Shown: positions 8,601 through 15,165 of the stretch, in pieces
Position numbering within the stretch: position 1 is the stretch's first letter
Layout: the number at the start of each line of letters is the position of its first letter
Assembly (NCBI GenBank): GCA_022839045.1
Contig: JALHDI010000060.1
Location: forward strand, 1 to 16,938
DNA length: 16,938 nucleotides
Origin: Sporomusaceae bacterium
GTDB taxonomy: Bacteria; Bacillota_C; Negativicutes; Sporomusales_B; UBA7701
Direction of reading: 5' to 3'
Program-made: the position numbers and the translations under genes
Notes under the pieces: generated by a model
The model's database searches: none
What the model saw: only the letters and a program-made list of their open reading frames with translations
What the model was told of the DNA's origin: nothing

Positions 8601-8768
8601 CAGGTGGGCGACAAAACGGTAAGCGGCGATCCCTCGCGGGGGACGGGCGTCAACCTCAGCGCCATAAGCCTAACCGACCCGAAGGTTAAGGCCGTGTTCG
8701 GATACAGCGAGATGTCCACGGGAACCGCCGGCCGCAACGGCGGCGCCTTCCGGATCGAGAAAGCATAG
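5682..8768 (+). CDS. Selenocysteine-containing Tat-exported molybdopterin oxidoreductase, TtrA/ArrA/SrdA-like catalytic subunit
   Basis: One 1028-residue protein if TGA at 6438-6440 is read as selenocysteine; the same frame is open on both sides. TTG at 5682 has a ribosome site seven bases upstream. A twin-arginine signal (RRRDFLKVSG, residues 2-11, then a hydrophobic stretch) predicts Tat export. Cys69, Cys72, Cys76 and Cys134 would bind the [4Fe-4S] cluster. The TGA is residue 253, in NNAGHGFT-U-GGAKTPA, matching the Cys that ligates Mo in tetrathionate, arsenate and polysulfide/thiosulfate reductases. The following stretch (EYILYLGAYPGHSGKP) and the C-terminal dinucleotide-binding domain (VNTSLRNLSKTNAIEINPED) fit this superfamily, and the length matches TtrA (~1020). 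It is not formate dehydrogenase, which has Sec followed by His. The chaperone, ferredoxin and NrfD genes follow. The function is probably reduction of an anaerobic electron acceptor; the substrate is unknown. Gene callers would split it at the TGA. Confidence 0.88.
6438..6470 (+). promoter_or_regulatory. Selenocysteine codon (TGA) and downstream bacterial SECIS-like hairpin
   Basis: TGA at 6438-6440 is followed after 13 bases by a perfect stem (caccag 6454-6459, ctggtg 6465-6470) with the 5-base loop CGTCG. The loop carries an unpaired GU, the key element SelB recognises in bacterial SECIS hairpins, about 21 bases downstream of the TGA, much as I recall for E. coli fdhF. The hairpin lies within the coding sequence, as bacterial SECIS elements must. 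Selenocysteine insertion also needs selA, selB, selC and selD, none of which is in the window. Confidence 0.8.
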
Positions 8769-8779
8769 GTGGGACAATC

Positions 8780-9439
8780 ATGAATGCAGCAGAAGGAGAA
8801 ATCTCCCGCGCCGAAATCTACAGTTTTCTCGCCGCCGTTTTTCTGCAGGAGCCCGATCCGCGGACGCTGCCGAAACAACTGCAAGTGCTGCGGCTTGAGG
8901 CCGGCTACCCGTTGAACGACCGCGAGGCTCTCGCTGACGAGGTCAGGCAGCAATATTTCGACTGCTTCTTTGTCCCCATGTCCGCCGCCTACACGCCGCC
9001 TTTCGAATCCGCGCTGCTGGACTACGCCGCGAACAAGCGGTTCGGTCCCTTGTCCGGCCCTGCCGCGCACGCAGTGGCGTCCCTCTATGAGGCGGTCGGG
9101 TTCGAGCCATCGGCGCTCGACACTTTCGCGCCGTTAAAAGAAATCGCCATGCCCGACCACATCGGCCTCGAACTGGCGTTTATGGCCTTCCTGGCCTTGC
9201 AGGAAGAAGCCGCCCGCGGACGGGGGGAAGAACCGGCGGCTCGCAAATGGGCGGTATGGCAGAAGGACTTCCTGGCGCATCATCTGGCGTGCTGGCTGCC
9301 GCAGCTTTCCGCGGCGCTCGCCGAACGGCAGGCGAACTTTTACGCCGCCGCGGCCGCCTACGCGGCCGCCTGGGTAAAAGTCGATCTCGAGGAACTAGAG
9401 GATGGCTTGAAGGAGGGTTGTAGCTGTGGCCAACAATAG
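8780..9439 (+). CDS. TorD/DmsD-family molybdoenzyme maturation chaperone
   Basis: A 219-residue, mostly helical cytoplasmic protein, the usual size for TorD-type redox enzyme maturation chaperones. Family marks are FFVPMSAAYTPPFESALL at about 63-80 (the conserved P..Y.P.ES region) and DHIGLELAFMAFLALQEE at 126-143 (the E..FM.FL..E motif). These chaperones bind the Tat signal of the molybdoenzyme and hold it until the cofactor is inserted, then release it for export. It starts 11 bases after the catalytic gene and overlaps the start of the ferredoxin gene by 14 bases, so it belongs to the same transcript and almost certainly serves the selenoprotein. The C-terminus ends in a small Cys motif (GCSCGQQ) of unknown role. 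Confidence 0.9.
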   Translation: MNAAEGEISRAEIYSFLAAVFLQEPDPRTLPKQLQVLRLEAGYPLNDREALADEVRQQYFDCFFVPMSAAYTPPFESALLDYAANKRFGPLSGPAAHAVASLYEAVGFEPSALDTFAPLKEIAMPDHIGLELAFMAFLALQEEAARGRGEEPAARKWAVWQKDFLAHHLACWLPQLSAALAERQANFYAAAAAYAAAWVKVDLEELEDGLKEGCSCGQQ

Positions 9440-10031
9440 CCGCTACGGAATGGTTATAGACCTGCGCCGCTGCATCGGCTGTCATGCCTGCACCGTAACC
9501 TGCAAGATGGAGAACAGCATCCCGGACAACTGTTATCGCTCCTGGGTCTTGGAAGCGGACAAAGGCACGTACCCCAACGTCGCCAGGGTAAAGCTCCCGC
9601 GGCTGTGCAATCAATGCCAGGACGCCCCGTGCATGACCGTCTGCCCGGTGCACGCCACTTTTCGGGACCGGGACGGAGGCGGCGTAATCAGGATCGACGC
9701 CCGGAAATGCATCGGCTGCCGGTATTGCATCGCCAGTTGTCCGTACAGCGCGCGCTATCTTCATCCCGCGAAAGGCGTCGCGGAAAAATGCGACCTATGC
9801 CTGGACAGGGTCAAAGCCGGACTGCTGCCCGCCTGCGTGAGCACCTGCGTCTCCCACGCCCGCTTTTTCGGCGACTTTAGCGACCCCGACAGCGAAGTCA
9901 GCCGCCTTGTGCGGGAAAACAACGCGCAGACGCTGCGGCCGGATTTGGGCACACGCCCGTCGGTATACTACATCGGCCTCGAAGAAGCCTTGGCCAACGC
10001 GAATTCGACCTTGTTAACGGAGAGGAGGTAA
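9426..10031 (+). CDS. Four-cluster [4Fe-4S] electron-transfer subunit (DmsB/TtrB/PsrB-like)
   Basis: A 201-residue ferredoxin-like protein starting at GTG 9426, chosen because AAGGAGGG lies just upstream and the homologous part begins at once (YGMVIDLRRCIGCHACTVTC). Sixteen cysteines in four groups would bind four [4Fe-4S] clusters: 16/19/22/26, 61/64/69/73, 95/98/101/105 and 122/125/137/141, exchanged between groups in the usual way. This is the standard beta subunit of complex iron-sulfur molybdoenzymes, passing electrons from the membrane anchor to the catalytic subunit. It has no signal sequence of its own; such subunits usually cross the membrane together with the Tat-tagged catalytic subunit. 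It overlaps the chaperone gene by 14 bases and is followed after 4 bases by the anchor gene. Confidence 0.95.
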   Translation: MANNSRYGMVIDLRRCIGCHACTVTCKMENSIPDNCYRSWVLEADKGTYPNVARVKLPRLCNQCQDAPCMTVCPVHATFRDRDGGGVIRIDARKCIGCRYCIASCPYSARYLHPAKGVAEKCDLCLDRVKAGLLPACVSTCVSHARFFGDFSDPDSEVSRLVRENNAQTLRPDLGTRPSVYYIGLEEALANANSTLLTERR

Positions 10032-10035
10032 TCGC

Positions 10036-11064
10036 GTGGACATGACTGTTGTATACGAGATTCAGCACAGCATCGCTTTCGGCCCGCTGATCGTACTTTA
10101 CTTTTTCCTGGCGGGCCTGAGCGCCGGGCTGTTCCTGATCTCCTCGCTCGGCACCGTATTTGGCTGGGAGCAGCTGCGGCCGCTGGCGAAGCCCCTCAGC
10201 GCCCTGGCTCTGGCCGCGATCATCCCGGGCGGGCTCGGCCTGCTGGTCGACCTTGGTCAGCCTCTCAGGGCCCTGTATCTGTTCGTCAACTTCAACCCGC
10301 TCTCGGTAATGAGCTGGGGCTCGTTCATCCTGATGGCCTACAGTATCGTCGCCGCCGCCTACGCTTGGTTCGTGTGGCGCGACGACTCGCGCCAGAAAGC
10401 ATGGGGTTGGGCGGGGATCGTCGCCGCCGTCGCGCTTGGATTGTACACGGGCGTACTGCTCGCGGTCGCCCCGGGGCACCCGCTGTGGAATTCGGCCCTC
10501 GTACCGGTACTCTTCCTGGTATCGGGCGTCGTCGCGGCGCTCAGCCTGCTCAGCGTATGCCAGGTGGCGCCACTGGGCGCGCTCATCCCGAAAACGGCCG
10601 TCGACAATGCCCTCCACTCCTTGAAGGTGCTGTTTGTTGCCCTGGAAATAGTGCTCATCGCCGCCCACCTAATCATCCTGGGCCTGATCGGCTCGTCCGG
10701 CACGGAGGTCGCGAAATACCTCGTAACCGGGGCCCGGCAGTTCTCCTTCCTCGGCGTGCAGATCGTCCTGGGTACGTTCGTCCCCCTGGCGATCGTGGTC
10801 TTCGCCCGCCGGTCGAGCGCCGCGCTCGGCGTTGCCGGCCTTCTGAGCCTCGTCGGCGTCATGGCCCTGCGTTACAACTTCGTGATCGCCGGACAGGAAC
10901 TGCCGGCGCAGGGGACGCTCCTGAACACCCTCGAGGGTAGCGGAGCGGTATGGGCCTACACCGCCGCGCTGCTTGCCCTCGCGGTCGTTCTCGGCTACGC
11001 GGTACCCGGTTTCTTGGGAAAATACTGCAAGAATTCGCCCGCGTCAGCCCGCGTCGTTTCCTAG
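10036..11064 (+). CDS. NrfD/PsrC/TtrC-type quinol-oxidising membrane anchor
   Basis: A 342-residue protein with eight or nine membrane helices, starting at GTG 10036 after a strong ribosome site (gagaggagg). The N-terminal helix (PLIVLYFFLAGLSAGLFLIS) and the stretch GGLGLLVDLGQPLRALYLF are typical of the NrfD/PsrC family, where this region lies near the quinol site. Unlike DmsC, and unlike cytochrome b-type anchors, it has no haem ligands to look for. It would take electrons from menaquinol and hand them to the four-cluster subunit, and it anchors the complex on the outer face of the cytoplasmic membrane. It is the last gene of the operon and is followed closely by a terminator. Confidence 0.92.
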   Translation: MDMTVVYEIQHSIAFGPLIVLYFFLAGLSAGLFLISSLGTVFGWEQLRPLAKPLSALALAAIIPGGLGLLVDLGQPLRALYLFVNFNPLSVMSWGSFILMAYSIVAAAYAWFVWRDDSRQKAWGWAGIVAAVALGLYTGVLLAVAPGHPLWNSALVPVLFLVSGVVAALSLLSVCQVAPLGALIPKTAVDNALHSLKVLFVALEIVLIAAHLIILGLIGSSGTEVAKYLVTGARQFSFLGVQIVLGTFVPLAIVVFARRSSAALGVAGLLSLVGVMALRYNFVIAGQELPAQGTLLNTLEGSGAVWAYTAALLALAVVLGYAVPGFLGKYCKNSPASARVVS

Positions 11065-11086
11065 ACAGGCTGCCCCTGGCGGTCGC

Positions 11087-11119
11087 AGGCCATCCCGCCT
11101 TCGGGGCGGGATGGCCTTT
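11087..11119 (+). terminator. Terminator of the molybdoenzyme operon
   Basis: A 13-bp GC-rich stem (aggccatcccgcc, 11087-11099, with 11105-11117) closed by a small TTCG-containing loop and followed by a short T-run. It begins 22 bases after the stop codon of the anchor gene. The T-tract is short, but the stem is very stable. Confidence 0.8.
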
Positions 11120-11200
11120 GCTGTCTGCTCCGGCCCCCCCGGCCGTACCGGGATAAAACCGTCGGATGCGGACACAACTACACCAGGGGGTGGCACAGCC

Positions 11201-11575
11201 ATGTTCACAAAAATCGACCACATCGCCTTCACCGTCAAAGACCGGGAAAAATCGATCCGCTTCTACGAGCGGTTGGGCTTCAGGCAATACTTCGAACACG
11301 ACGTCCCCGCGCCGGAAATCGAGAAAATCGTCTACCTCGAACTCGGCGGCACCGTCCTCGAACTCGTCCACATGCCGCACGGAAGCTGCGGCGCGGTCTA
11401 CCATTTCTGCCTCGCCAGCGACGACTTTGACGCCGACGTCGCCCGCCTCAACGCCGCCGGCGCCTCTGTCCGGACCGCGCCTCACCCCACCACGCCGCGC
11501 AAACCGGGCGAAGAAGGCTGGCGGCGCGTCGTCTTCACCGGCCCCGACGGCGAAGCCGTCGAATTCCGCGGCTGA
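11201..11575 (+). CDS. VOC-family protein (glyoxalase/methylmalonyl-CoA epimerase-like)
   Basis: A 124-residue protein with two beta-alpha-beta-beta-beta modules of the vicinal oxygen chelate fold. The start at ATG 11201 fits a ribosome site (ggggg) and the family N-terminus (FTKIDHIAFTVKDREKSIRF). Likely metal ligands are His7, Glu54 (VLELVH), His68 (VYHFCLAS) and Glu121 (GEAVEFRG), the usual H-E-H-E spacing. This set suggests a metal-dependent lyase, epimerase or dioxygenase-type enzyme, most like lactoylglutathione lyase-like proteins; the substrate is not evident. It stands alone between two terminator or promoter regions and has no obvious link to the respiratory operon. Confidence 0.88.
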   Translation: MFTKIDHIAFTVKDREKSIRFYERLGFRQYFEHDVPAPEIEKIVYLELGGTVLELVHMPHGSCGAVYHFCLASDDFDADVARLNAAGASVRTAPHPTTPRKPGEEGWRRVVFTGPDGEAVEFRG

Positions 11576-11588
11576 CGCGGCGCAGCCT

Positions 11589-11651
11589 TTTCACGCGAGC
11601 TGCCGGCAGGTTATAATAATAACAAGAAAACGCGGGACGGCGCTCCCGCGT
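11589..11651 (+). promoter_or_regulatory. Sigma-A-type promoter and leader hairpin before the small membrane protein
   Basis: A consensus -10 (TATAAT, 11612-11617) has a weak -35 (TTTCAC, 11589-11594) 17 bases upstream. The expected transcript begins around 11623 and would contain a perfect 8-bp hairpin (acgcggga at 11630-11637, tcccgcgt at 11644-11651) just before the ribosome site. The hairpin has no T-run, so it is more likely a leader structure than a terminator. Confidence 0.5.
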
Positions 11652-11670
11652 CCCGGCAGGAGCTGACCCT

Positions 11671-11988
11671 ATGGCCCTCTTCCTCGAACACCGCTGGCTC
11701 ATTCTCGCCGTCCTGGAGGCCCTCGCCTGGGCGTCCACCTTCCTCATGCTCTACGCCCGCTATCGCCTGCGGTCCACCGCGTGGTTCCGGGCCGGCGTCG
11801 TCCTCACCGTCCTCACCGGCGTCATCCCCCAGGTAAGCATGGGGACAATCAACTACATCGGCACAAGGGAAATCGACCTTTTCACCGCCGTCATCGTCGC
11901 CCTCATCATCTACGGTGCAACTGCCGGCAAAAAAGACGTCCGCAGGCTGGACGCCTGGGTGCGGAACAAATACGGCCGCGAGGAATGA
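11671..11988 (+). CDS. Small three-helix membrane protein, function unknown
   Basis: A 105-residue protein I do not recognise. Three hydrophobic segments lie at about residues 8-28, 39-57 and 68-85. The loop between the first two is basic (RYRLRSTAWFR), and the C-terminus is charged (GKKDVRRLDAWVRNKYGREE), suggesting that both face the cytoplasm. The ATG has a ribosome site (aggag) ten bases upstream, and codon use matches the neighbours, supporting a real gene. It has its own promoter and is followed after 35 bases by another promoter, so it appears to be monocistronic. No enzymatic motif is visible. Confidence 0.75.
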   Translation: MALFLEHRWLILAVLEALAWASTFLMLYARYRLRSTAWFRAGVVLTVLTGVIPQVSMGTINYIGTREIDLFTAVIVALIIYGATAGKKDVRRLDAWVRNKYGREE

Positions 11989-12000
11989 AGCGGTTGCCCC

Positions 12001-12029
12001 TTCTACCGGCGGGGCAAATAGTGTATAAT
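12001..12029 (+). promoter_or_regulatory. Probable sigma-A promoter of the 116-residue protein gene
   Basis: A perfect -10 (TATAAT, 12024-12029) lies 44 bases before the start codon at 12074. The -35 at the best spacing is poor (TTCTAC, 12001-12006, 17-base gap), so the element is judged mainly on the -10 and its position between genes. Confidence 0.45.
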
Positions 12030-12073
12030 GTTAACAAAACGGCCACGACGCCGAACGGAGAGGGGATAAACCA

Positions 12074-12424
12074 ATGCTGGCGCTCAACTTCCAGTCCGAA
12101 CTCCACGAAAAGCTCCTCATCGAACGCAAAAAGAACTACACCGTCCGCCTCGACGACATCAGCAATATATACCTCGAAAATTCCATCGTCTGGATCACCG
12201 TCGGCAAGAAATACGCCCCGAAACGCAAACTCTACACCGCCTTCCTCGACCGCGTCAAAGTCAAAAAAATCGCCGAACTCACCAAAGACGACCTCGCCCA
12301 CCAGAACCCCGACATCAAAAGCGTCGGGGAGCTCATCGCCCTCTTCGAGCAGATCTACCAGAAGACCATCACCGAAGACGACCTCGTCACCGTCATCGGC
12401 TTCTCCGAAATCACCGGCGACTAA
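12074..12424 (+). CDS. Small conserved-looking protein, possibly ASCH/PUA-like
   Basis: A 116-residue soluble protein with a clear ribosome site (ggagagggg) before its ATG and its own promoter and terminator. The layout loosely resembles an ASCH-type, RNA-binding PUA-like fold: a basic N-terminal stretch (LLIERKKNYTVRLDDI), a strand IVWITVGKKYAPKRKLYTAF, the helix-rich KIAELTKDD, and a closing ITEDDLVTVIGFSEI, similar to the acid-hydrophobic end of ASCH domains. This comparison is from memory and weak. If correct it might bind RNA or nucleotides; otherwise it should be regarded as a hypothetical protein. It does not appear linked to its neighbours. Confidence 0.75.
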   Translation: MLALNFQSELHEKLLIERKKNYTVRLDDISNIYLENSIVWITVGKKYAPKRKLYTAFLDRVKVKKIAELTKDDLAHQNPDIKSVGELIALFEQIYQKTITEDDLVTVIGFSEITGD

Positions 12425-12439
12425 CGCTGCGTCCCGACC

Positions 12440-12468
12440 GCCCCGCCATCCGTGGCGGGGCCGTTTTT
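12440..12468 (+). terminator. Rho-independent terminator
   Basis: A perfect 8-bp GC stem (gccccgcc at 12440-12447, ggcggggc at 12454-12461), a 6-base loop and then cgttttt. It begins 15 bases after the stop of the 116-residue protein gene. A TATAAT at 12484-12489, probably the -10 of the next gene, follows closely. Confidence 0.88.
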
Positions 12469-12516
12469 CATCATCCCGGCCTTTATAATAGCCTGCGCCG
12501 TAAAGGAATGACAGCC

Positions 12517-13263
12517 ATGTACCTCGTCAAATTCCTCTATACCGTCTTCCTGTTCCCGCCCGGCCTCTTCATCCTCGTCCTGCTCCTCTTCGCCTGGTGG
12601 CGGCGCCGCAGCCGCGCCCTCGCCCGCACCGCCCTCCTCGCCGCCGCCGTCCTCTACCTCGCCAGCATCGGCCTCGTCAGCGGTCCCCTCGTCCATTCCC
12701 TCGAAACGCGCCACACCCCGCCGGACCGGGTTGGCGGCGACGTCATCGTCGTTCTCGGCGGCGGCGCCACCCTCGACACCCCCAACCTCGGCGGCCGCGG
12801 CCACCTCTCCGGCTCGGCCGCCAACCGCCTCCTCACCGGCCTCCAGCTCTACCACAAGCTCGGCGTCCCCATCATCTACTCCGGCGGCCAGGTATACGCC
12901 ACCGGCGGCGTCGAAGCCGCAATCGCCCGCTCTGTCCTCCTCAACCTCGGCGTTCCCGACGACAAAATCATCACCGAAACAGCCAGCCTCAACACCGGCG
13001 ACAACGCCCGCTACACCGCCGCCATCCTGGCGGAGCGCGGCTTCACGCGGCCCATCCTCGTCACCTCGGCCTTCCACATGGAGCGCTCCGTCCGCCAGTT
13101 CCAGAAAGCCGGCGTCGCCGTTCTCCCGTTTCCCACCGACTACCAGGAAAACCTCGGCCGCCGGTTCCACTACACCGACCTCTGGCCCACCCCCCTGGCC
13201 GCCGGCCAGCTCGTAATAGCCCTCAAGGAGTACCTCGGCCTCGCCGCCATCGCCTGGTATTGA
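12517..13263 (+). CDS. YdcF/ElyC/SanA-like envelope protein (DUF218)
   Basis: I chose ATG 12517 over 12508 because the AAAGGA ribosome site overlaps the earlier codon and sits nine bases before the later one; this gives 248 residues. Two membrane segments (about residues 5-26 and 38-57) lead to a DUF218 domain on the outer face. Its marks are DVIVVLGGGA at about 75, the IIYSGGQ strand, the acidic ETASLNTGDNA segment and the TSAFHMERS motif. Relatives in E. coli (YdcF, ElyC, SanA) affect envelope barrier function and peptidoglycan precursor metabolism at low temperature; the biochemical activity is poorly known. It stands alone, which is common for this family. Confidence 0.9.
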   Translation: MYLVKFLYTVFLFPPGLFILVLLLFAWWRRRSRALARTALLAAAVLYLASIGLVSGPLVHSLETRHTPPDRVGGDVIVVLGGGATLDTPNLGGRGHLSGSAANRLLTGLQLYHKLGVPIIYSGGQVYATGGVEAAIARSVLLNLGVPDDKIITETASLNTGDNARYTAAILAERGFTRPILVTSAFHMERSVRQFQKAGVAVLPFPTDYQENLGRRFHYTDLWPTPLAAGQLVIALKEYLGLAAIAWY

Positions 13264-13271
13264 TTTCCTGC

Positions 13272-13390
13272 GGCTGCCTAAAAACCCCATCTGCTTGGTT
13301 GCTCCTCGGCTGCCATCCTCAGCGTACGTTCGTGTACGCTTCCGGTGTCAGCCTCCGGTGCGCCTTGCATCTGGGGCTTTCTAGGCAGCC
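13272..13390. repeat. Structured intergenic element with long imperfect terminal inverted repeats
   Basis: The ends form an imperfect inverted repeat of about 23 bp: ggctgcctaaaaacccca... at 13272 against a complement of ...tggggctttctaggcagcc at 13390. Inside are a perfect 7-bp hairpin (agcgtac 13321-13327, gtacgct 13334-13340) and two copies of tccggtg. No coding frame fits. The layout resembles dispersed palindromic intergenic repeats seen in many bacterial genomes, with a CATCTG...CATCTGG pair near the ends. I cannot show other copies in this window, so repeat status is an inference from structure. Confidence 0.55.
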
Positions 13391-13433
13391 TCGGGCTGCC
13401 GATACAATCGGCCGCATAACCTCATACAAACAT

Positions 13434-13462
13434 AAAAAGGCCCGCGAAAATCGCGGGCCTTT
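13434..13462 (-). terminator. Terminator of the AsmA-like gene
   Basis: A perfect 12-bp stem (aaaggcccgcga 13436-13447, tcgcgggccttt 13451-13462) with a 3-base loop. The five A residues at 13434-13438 form the U-tract when read on the minus strand. It starts five bases after the minus-strand stop at 13467. Confidence 0.9.
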
Positions 13463-13466
13463 CCCA

Positions 13467-15089
13467 TTACCTTCCCGGCAGCAGCCGCCTCAGATTCTCT
13501 CCCACCTTGTCCGTGATCGCCTTCTCCAGCGCCTCGCGGGGCGAAGAAACCGTAGTGCCGGTGGTGCGGCGCAGCCTCACCACCGCCCCCTCCACCAGGC
13601 CTTCGGCCGAAAACGAGCCGCCCACCGTATTCACCACTATGTTATGGAAGCTCATCTGCTCGCCCTGCTTCACGAAATCGCCGGTCATCGACAGGAAGGG
13701 GATACCCGAAAACGACCCCTCGCCCATCTGGAAGCTGCCCTCCGCATGACCGCCGCTGGCTCCCTTGCCGTTTAAGCGCGCGTCGAAATCTGTCCGGCCC
13801 CTGATATCCTTCTCCGAAAGCAGCGCGGCGTCCACCCCCCGGCCGCTCGCCGTCATATTATACTGCTGCGTCGCCGGCACGATATCTCCCTGCAAGCTCA
13901 AAGCGCCGTCCCAGGCGGTTGCGTGCGTATCGCTCAGCGTCAGCGTCCCGCCGGCATACGCGAAACTGCCGCGGCCGTTCGCGAACGTCACCGCCCCGAA
14001 GCTCCCCTGCGGCAGCGTGAACGTCCCGCTGGCCGCCGGATTGGCCGTCGTCCCCGAAACCTTCGCCTGGAACGCCAGCGGCCCCTTCAGCGGCGTAGTA
14101 CCGAGCGCCCCGGCATCGAACGCCGCCGACGCCACATCGAGATCGAGCGCCAGTCCGGCATCGGCCGGCGTAACGGTGCCGCCGGCCGTCACCTTCTGGC
14201 CGTTCACCAGCACCGCCGCCTCCTTCAGCGCCACCTTGCCGTCCGTCATGCTCACCTTGCCCGCGCCCTCGCTCAGCGCGTAGCCGGCCACCGTCGCCGC
14301 CAGCTTCTCCACCGTCCCCTCGGCGGCCAGGCTCAGCTTGCCGGCCTTCTGCGTCACCGTCACCGACACATTCTTCGCCGTACCGCCCGTCAACTGCAGG
14401 TCGCCGGCCCCCAGCAGCCCCAGCGGCAGATCGGCCAGCGCCGCCTGGTCGGCCTTCAGCGTCACCTCGCCGTCGCCGCTTCCGGCCCACGACCCCTTCG
14501 CCGCCAGCGGCGTATTGCCCGTCTTCGCCGTCAGATCGAAAGCCATCGCCGGATAGCGCGTGAAATCGACGCTCCCGTTCACCGCCTCCAGCTTGCGCTC
14601 GCCGCCCGCCGACCCCACCAGCAGCGTCCCCTGCGTGACGGTCACCGTCCCGCGGAAAGCCATCTCCCGGTCCTTGTCGGTCTTGATCAGATCCTCCCAG
14701 TTCCAGCGGCCGTCCTTGCCGCTCGTCAGCGTCATCACCGCATTCTCCAGCGTCACGCTCTTCACCGCCGACAGATCGGCGCGCCCGGCCAGCACATCGC
14801 CGACACCGAACCGCACCGCGATCCGCTCGCTCTTGCCCACCACCGCGTTCTGGCGGTCGCTCACCGTAACCCCTTCGGCGATCAGTGACCCGAAAATCGA
14901 AAACTCCACCTTACCGACCGTCACCTTGCCGTTGACATGCTCGTTCGCCTTGGCCACCAGCTGGGCCTGCGCCCCGGACGCCATCTTCGCCAGCAGCGAA
15001 TTCCACCACAAGCCCATGGCGAGCAGGGCCACCAGCCCGGCCGCCAGGGCGATCTTCCCTTTTTTCGATATAGCAATCCCTGTGGACAT
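13467..15089 (-). CDS. AsmA-like envelope protein
   Basis: A 540-residue protein with one N-terminal membrane anchor (about residues 13-32, IALAAGLVALLAMGLWWNSL) and a long beta-strand-rich outer part. The first 150 residues (VNGKVTVGKVEFSIFGSLIA, then repeated short strands such as VTLENAVMTLTSGKDGRWNW) match the AsmA pattern. The repeated G-rich strands in the middle and the C-terminal part (GRTDFDARLNGKG, GEGSFSGIPFLSMTGDF) match the C-terminal AsmA repeats of the bridge-like lipid-transfer family (AsmA, TamB, YhdP). Such proteins help move lipids to the outer membrane, which supports a diderm host. The ATG is preceded by AGGAGG seven bases upstream, but that site lies inside an inverted repeat. 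The gene reads in the opposite direction to the genes to its left and has its own terminator. Confidence 0.85.
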   Translation of the reverse strand: MSTGIAISKKGKIALAAGLVALLAMGLWWNSLLAKMASGAQAQLVAKANEHVNGKVTVGKVEFSIFGSLIAEGVTVSDRQNAVVGKSERIAVRFGVGDVLAGRADLSAVKSVTLENAVMTLTSGKDGRWNWEDLIKTDKDREMAFRGTVTVTQGTLLVGSAGGERKLEAVNGSVDFTRYPAMAFDLTAKTGNTPLAAKGSWAGSGDGEVTLKADQAALADLPLGLLGAGDLQLTGGTAKNVSVTVTQKAGKLSLAAEGTVEKLAATVAGYALSEGAGKVSMTDGKVALKEAAVLVNGQKVTAGGTVTPADAGLALDLDVASAAFDAGALGTTPLKGPLAFQAKVSGTTANPAASGTFTLPQGSFGAVTFANGRGSFAYAGGTLTLSDTHATAWDGALSLQGDIVPATQQYNMTASGRGVDAALLSEKDIRGRTDFDARLNGKGASGGHAEGSFQMGEGSFSGIPFLSMTGDFVKQGEQMSFHNIVVNTVGGSFSAEGLVEGAVVRLRRTTGTTVSSPREALEKAITDKVGENLRRLLPGR

Positions 15090-15096
15090 GAAAATA

Positions 15097-15139
15097 CCTC
15101 CTGCCGCTATCCGTTACTTTACTATTAAGCGGCAGGAGG
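15097..15139 (-). promoter_or_regulatory. Inverted repeat enclosing the Shine-Dalgarno site of the AsmA-like gene
   Basis: A perfect 12-bp inverted repeat (15097-15108 with 15128-15139, 19-base loop). On the minus-strand transcript the 3' arm reads agcggcaggagg and contains the whole ribosome site, seven bases before the start codon. If both arms are transcribed, the hairpin would hide the ribosome site; if transcription starts in the AT-rich loop (taatagtaaag), the repeat would instead be an operator. Confidence 0.6.
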
Positions 15140-15165
15140 CAAATTTCCTCCCGACTTAAGTCCCC

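Noticed and set aside
5682..8768. Two separate genes, or one gene broken by a nonsense mutation at 6438
   Set aside because: The downstream frame has no ribosome site at its first start (GTG 6468), lacks the first cluster-binding part, and the TGA lies at the Mo-ligand position followed by a SECIS-like hairpin. No other stop or frameshift is present and the partner genes are intact.
5682..8768. Formate dehydrogenase alpha subunit, the usual Sec-molybdoenzyme
   Set aside because: Sec is followed by Gly, not the His conserved in formate dehydrogenases. The length, a 57-residue gap between Cys76 and Cys134, and the TorD/NrfD neighbours fit the TtrA/ArrA/Psr group.
12597..13775. Plus-strand frame of 392 codons running through the YdcF-like gene and the intergenic element
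   Set aside because: It is Arg/Pro/His-rich nonsense in an alternative frame and crosses a repeat, a terminator and the end of the AsmA-like gene.
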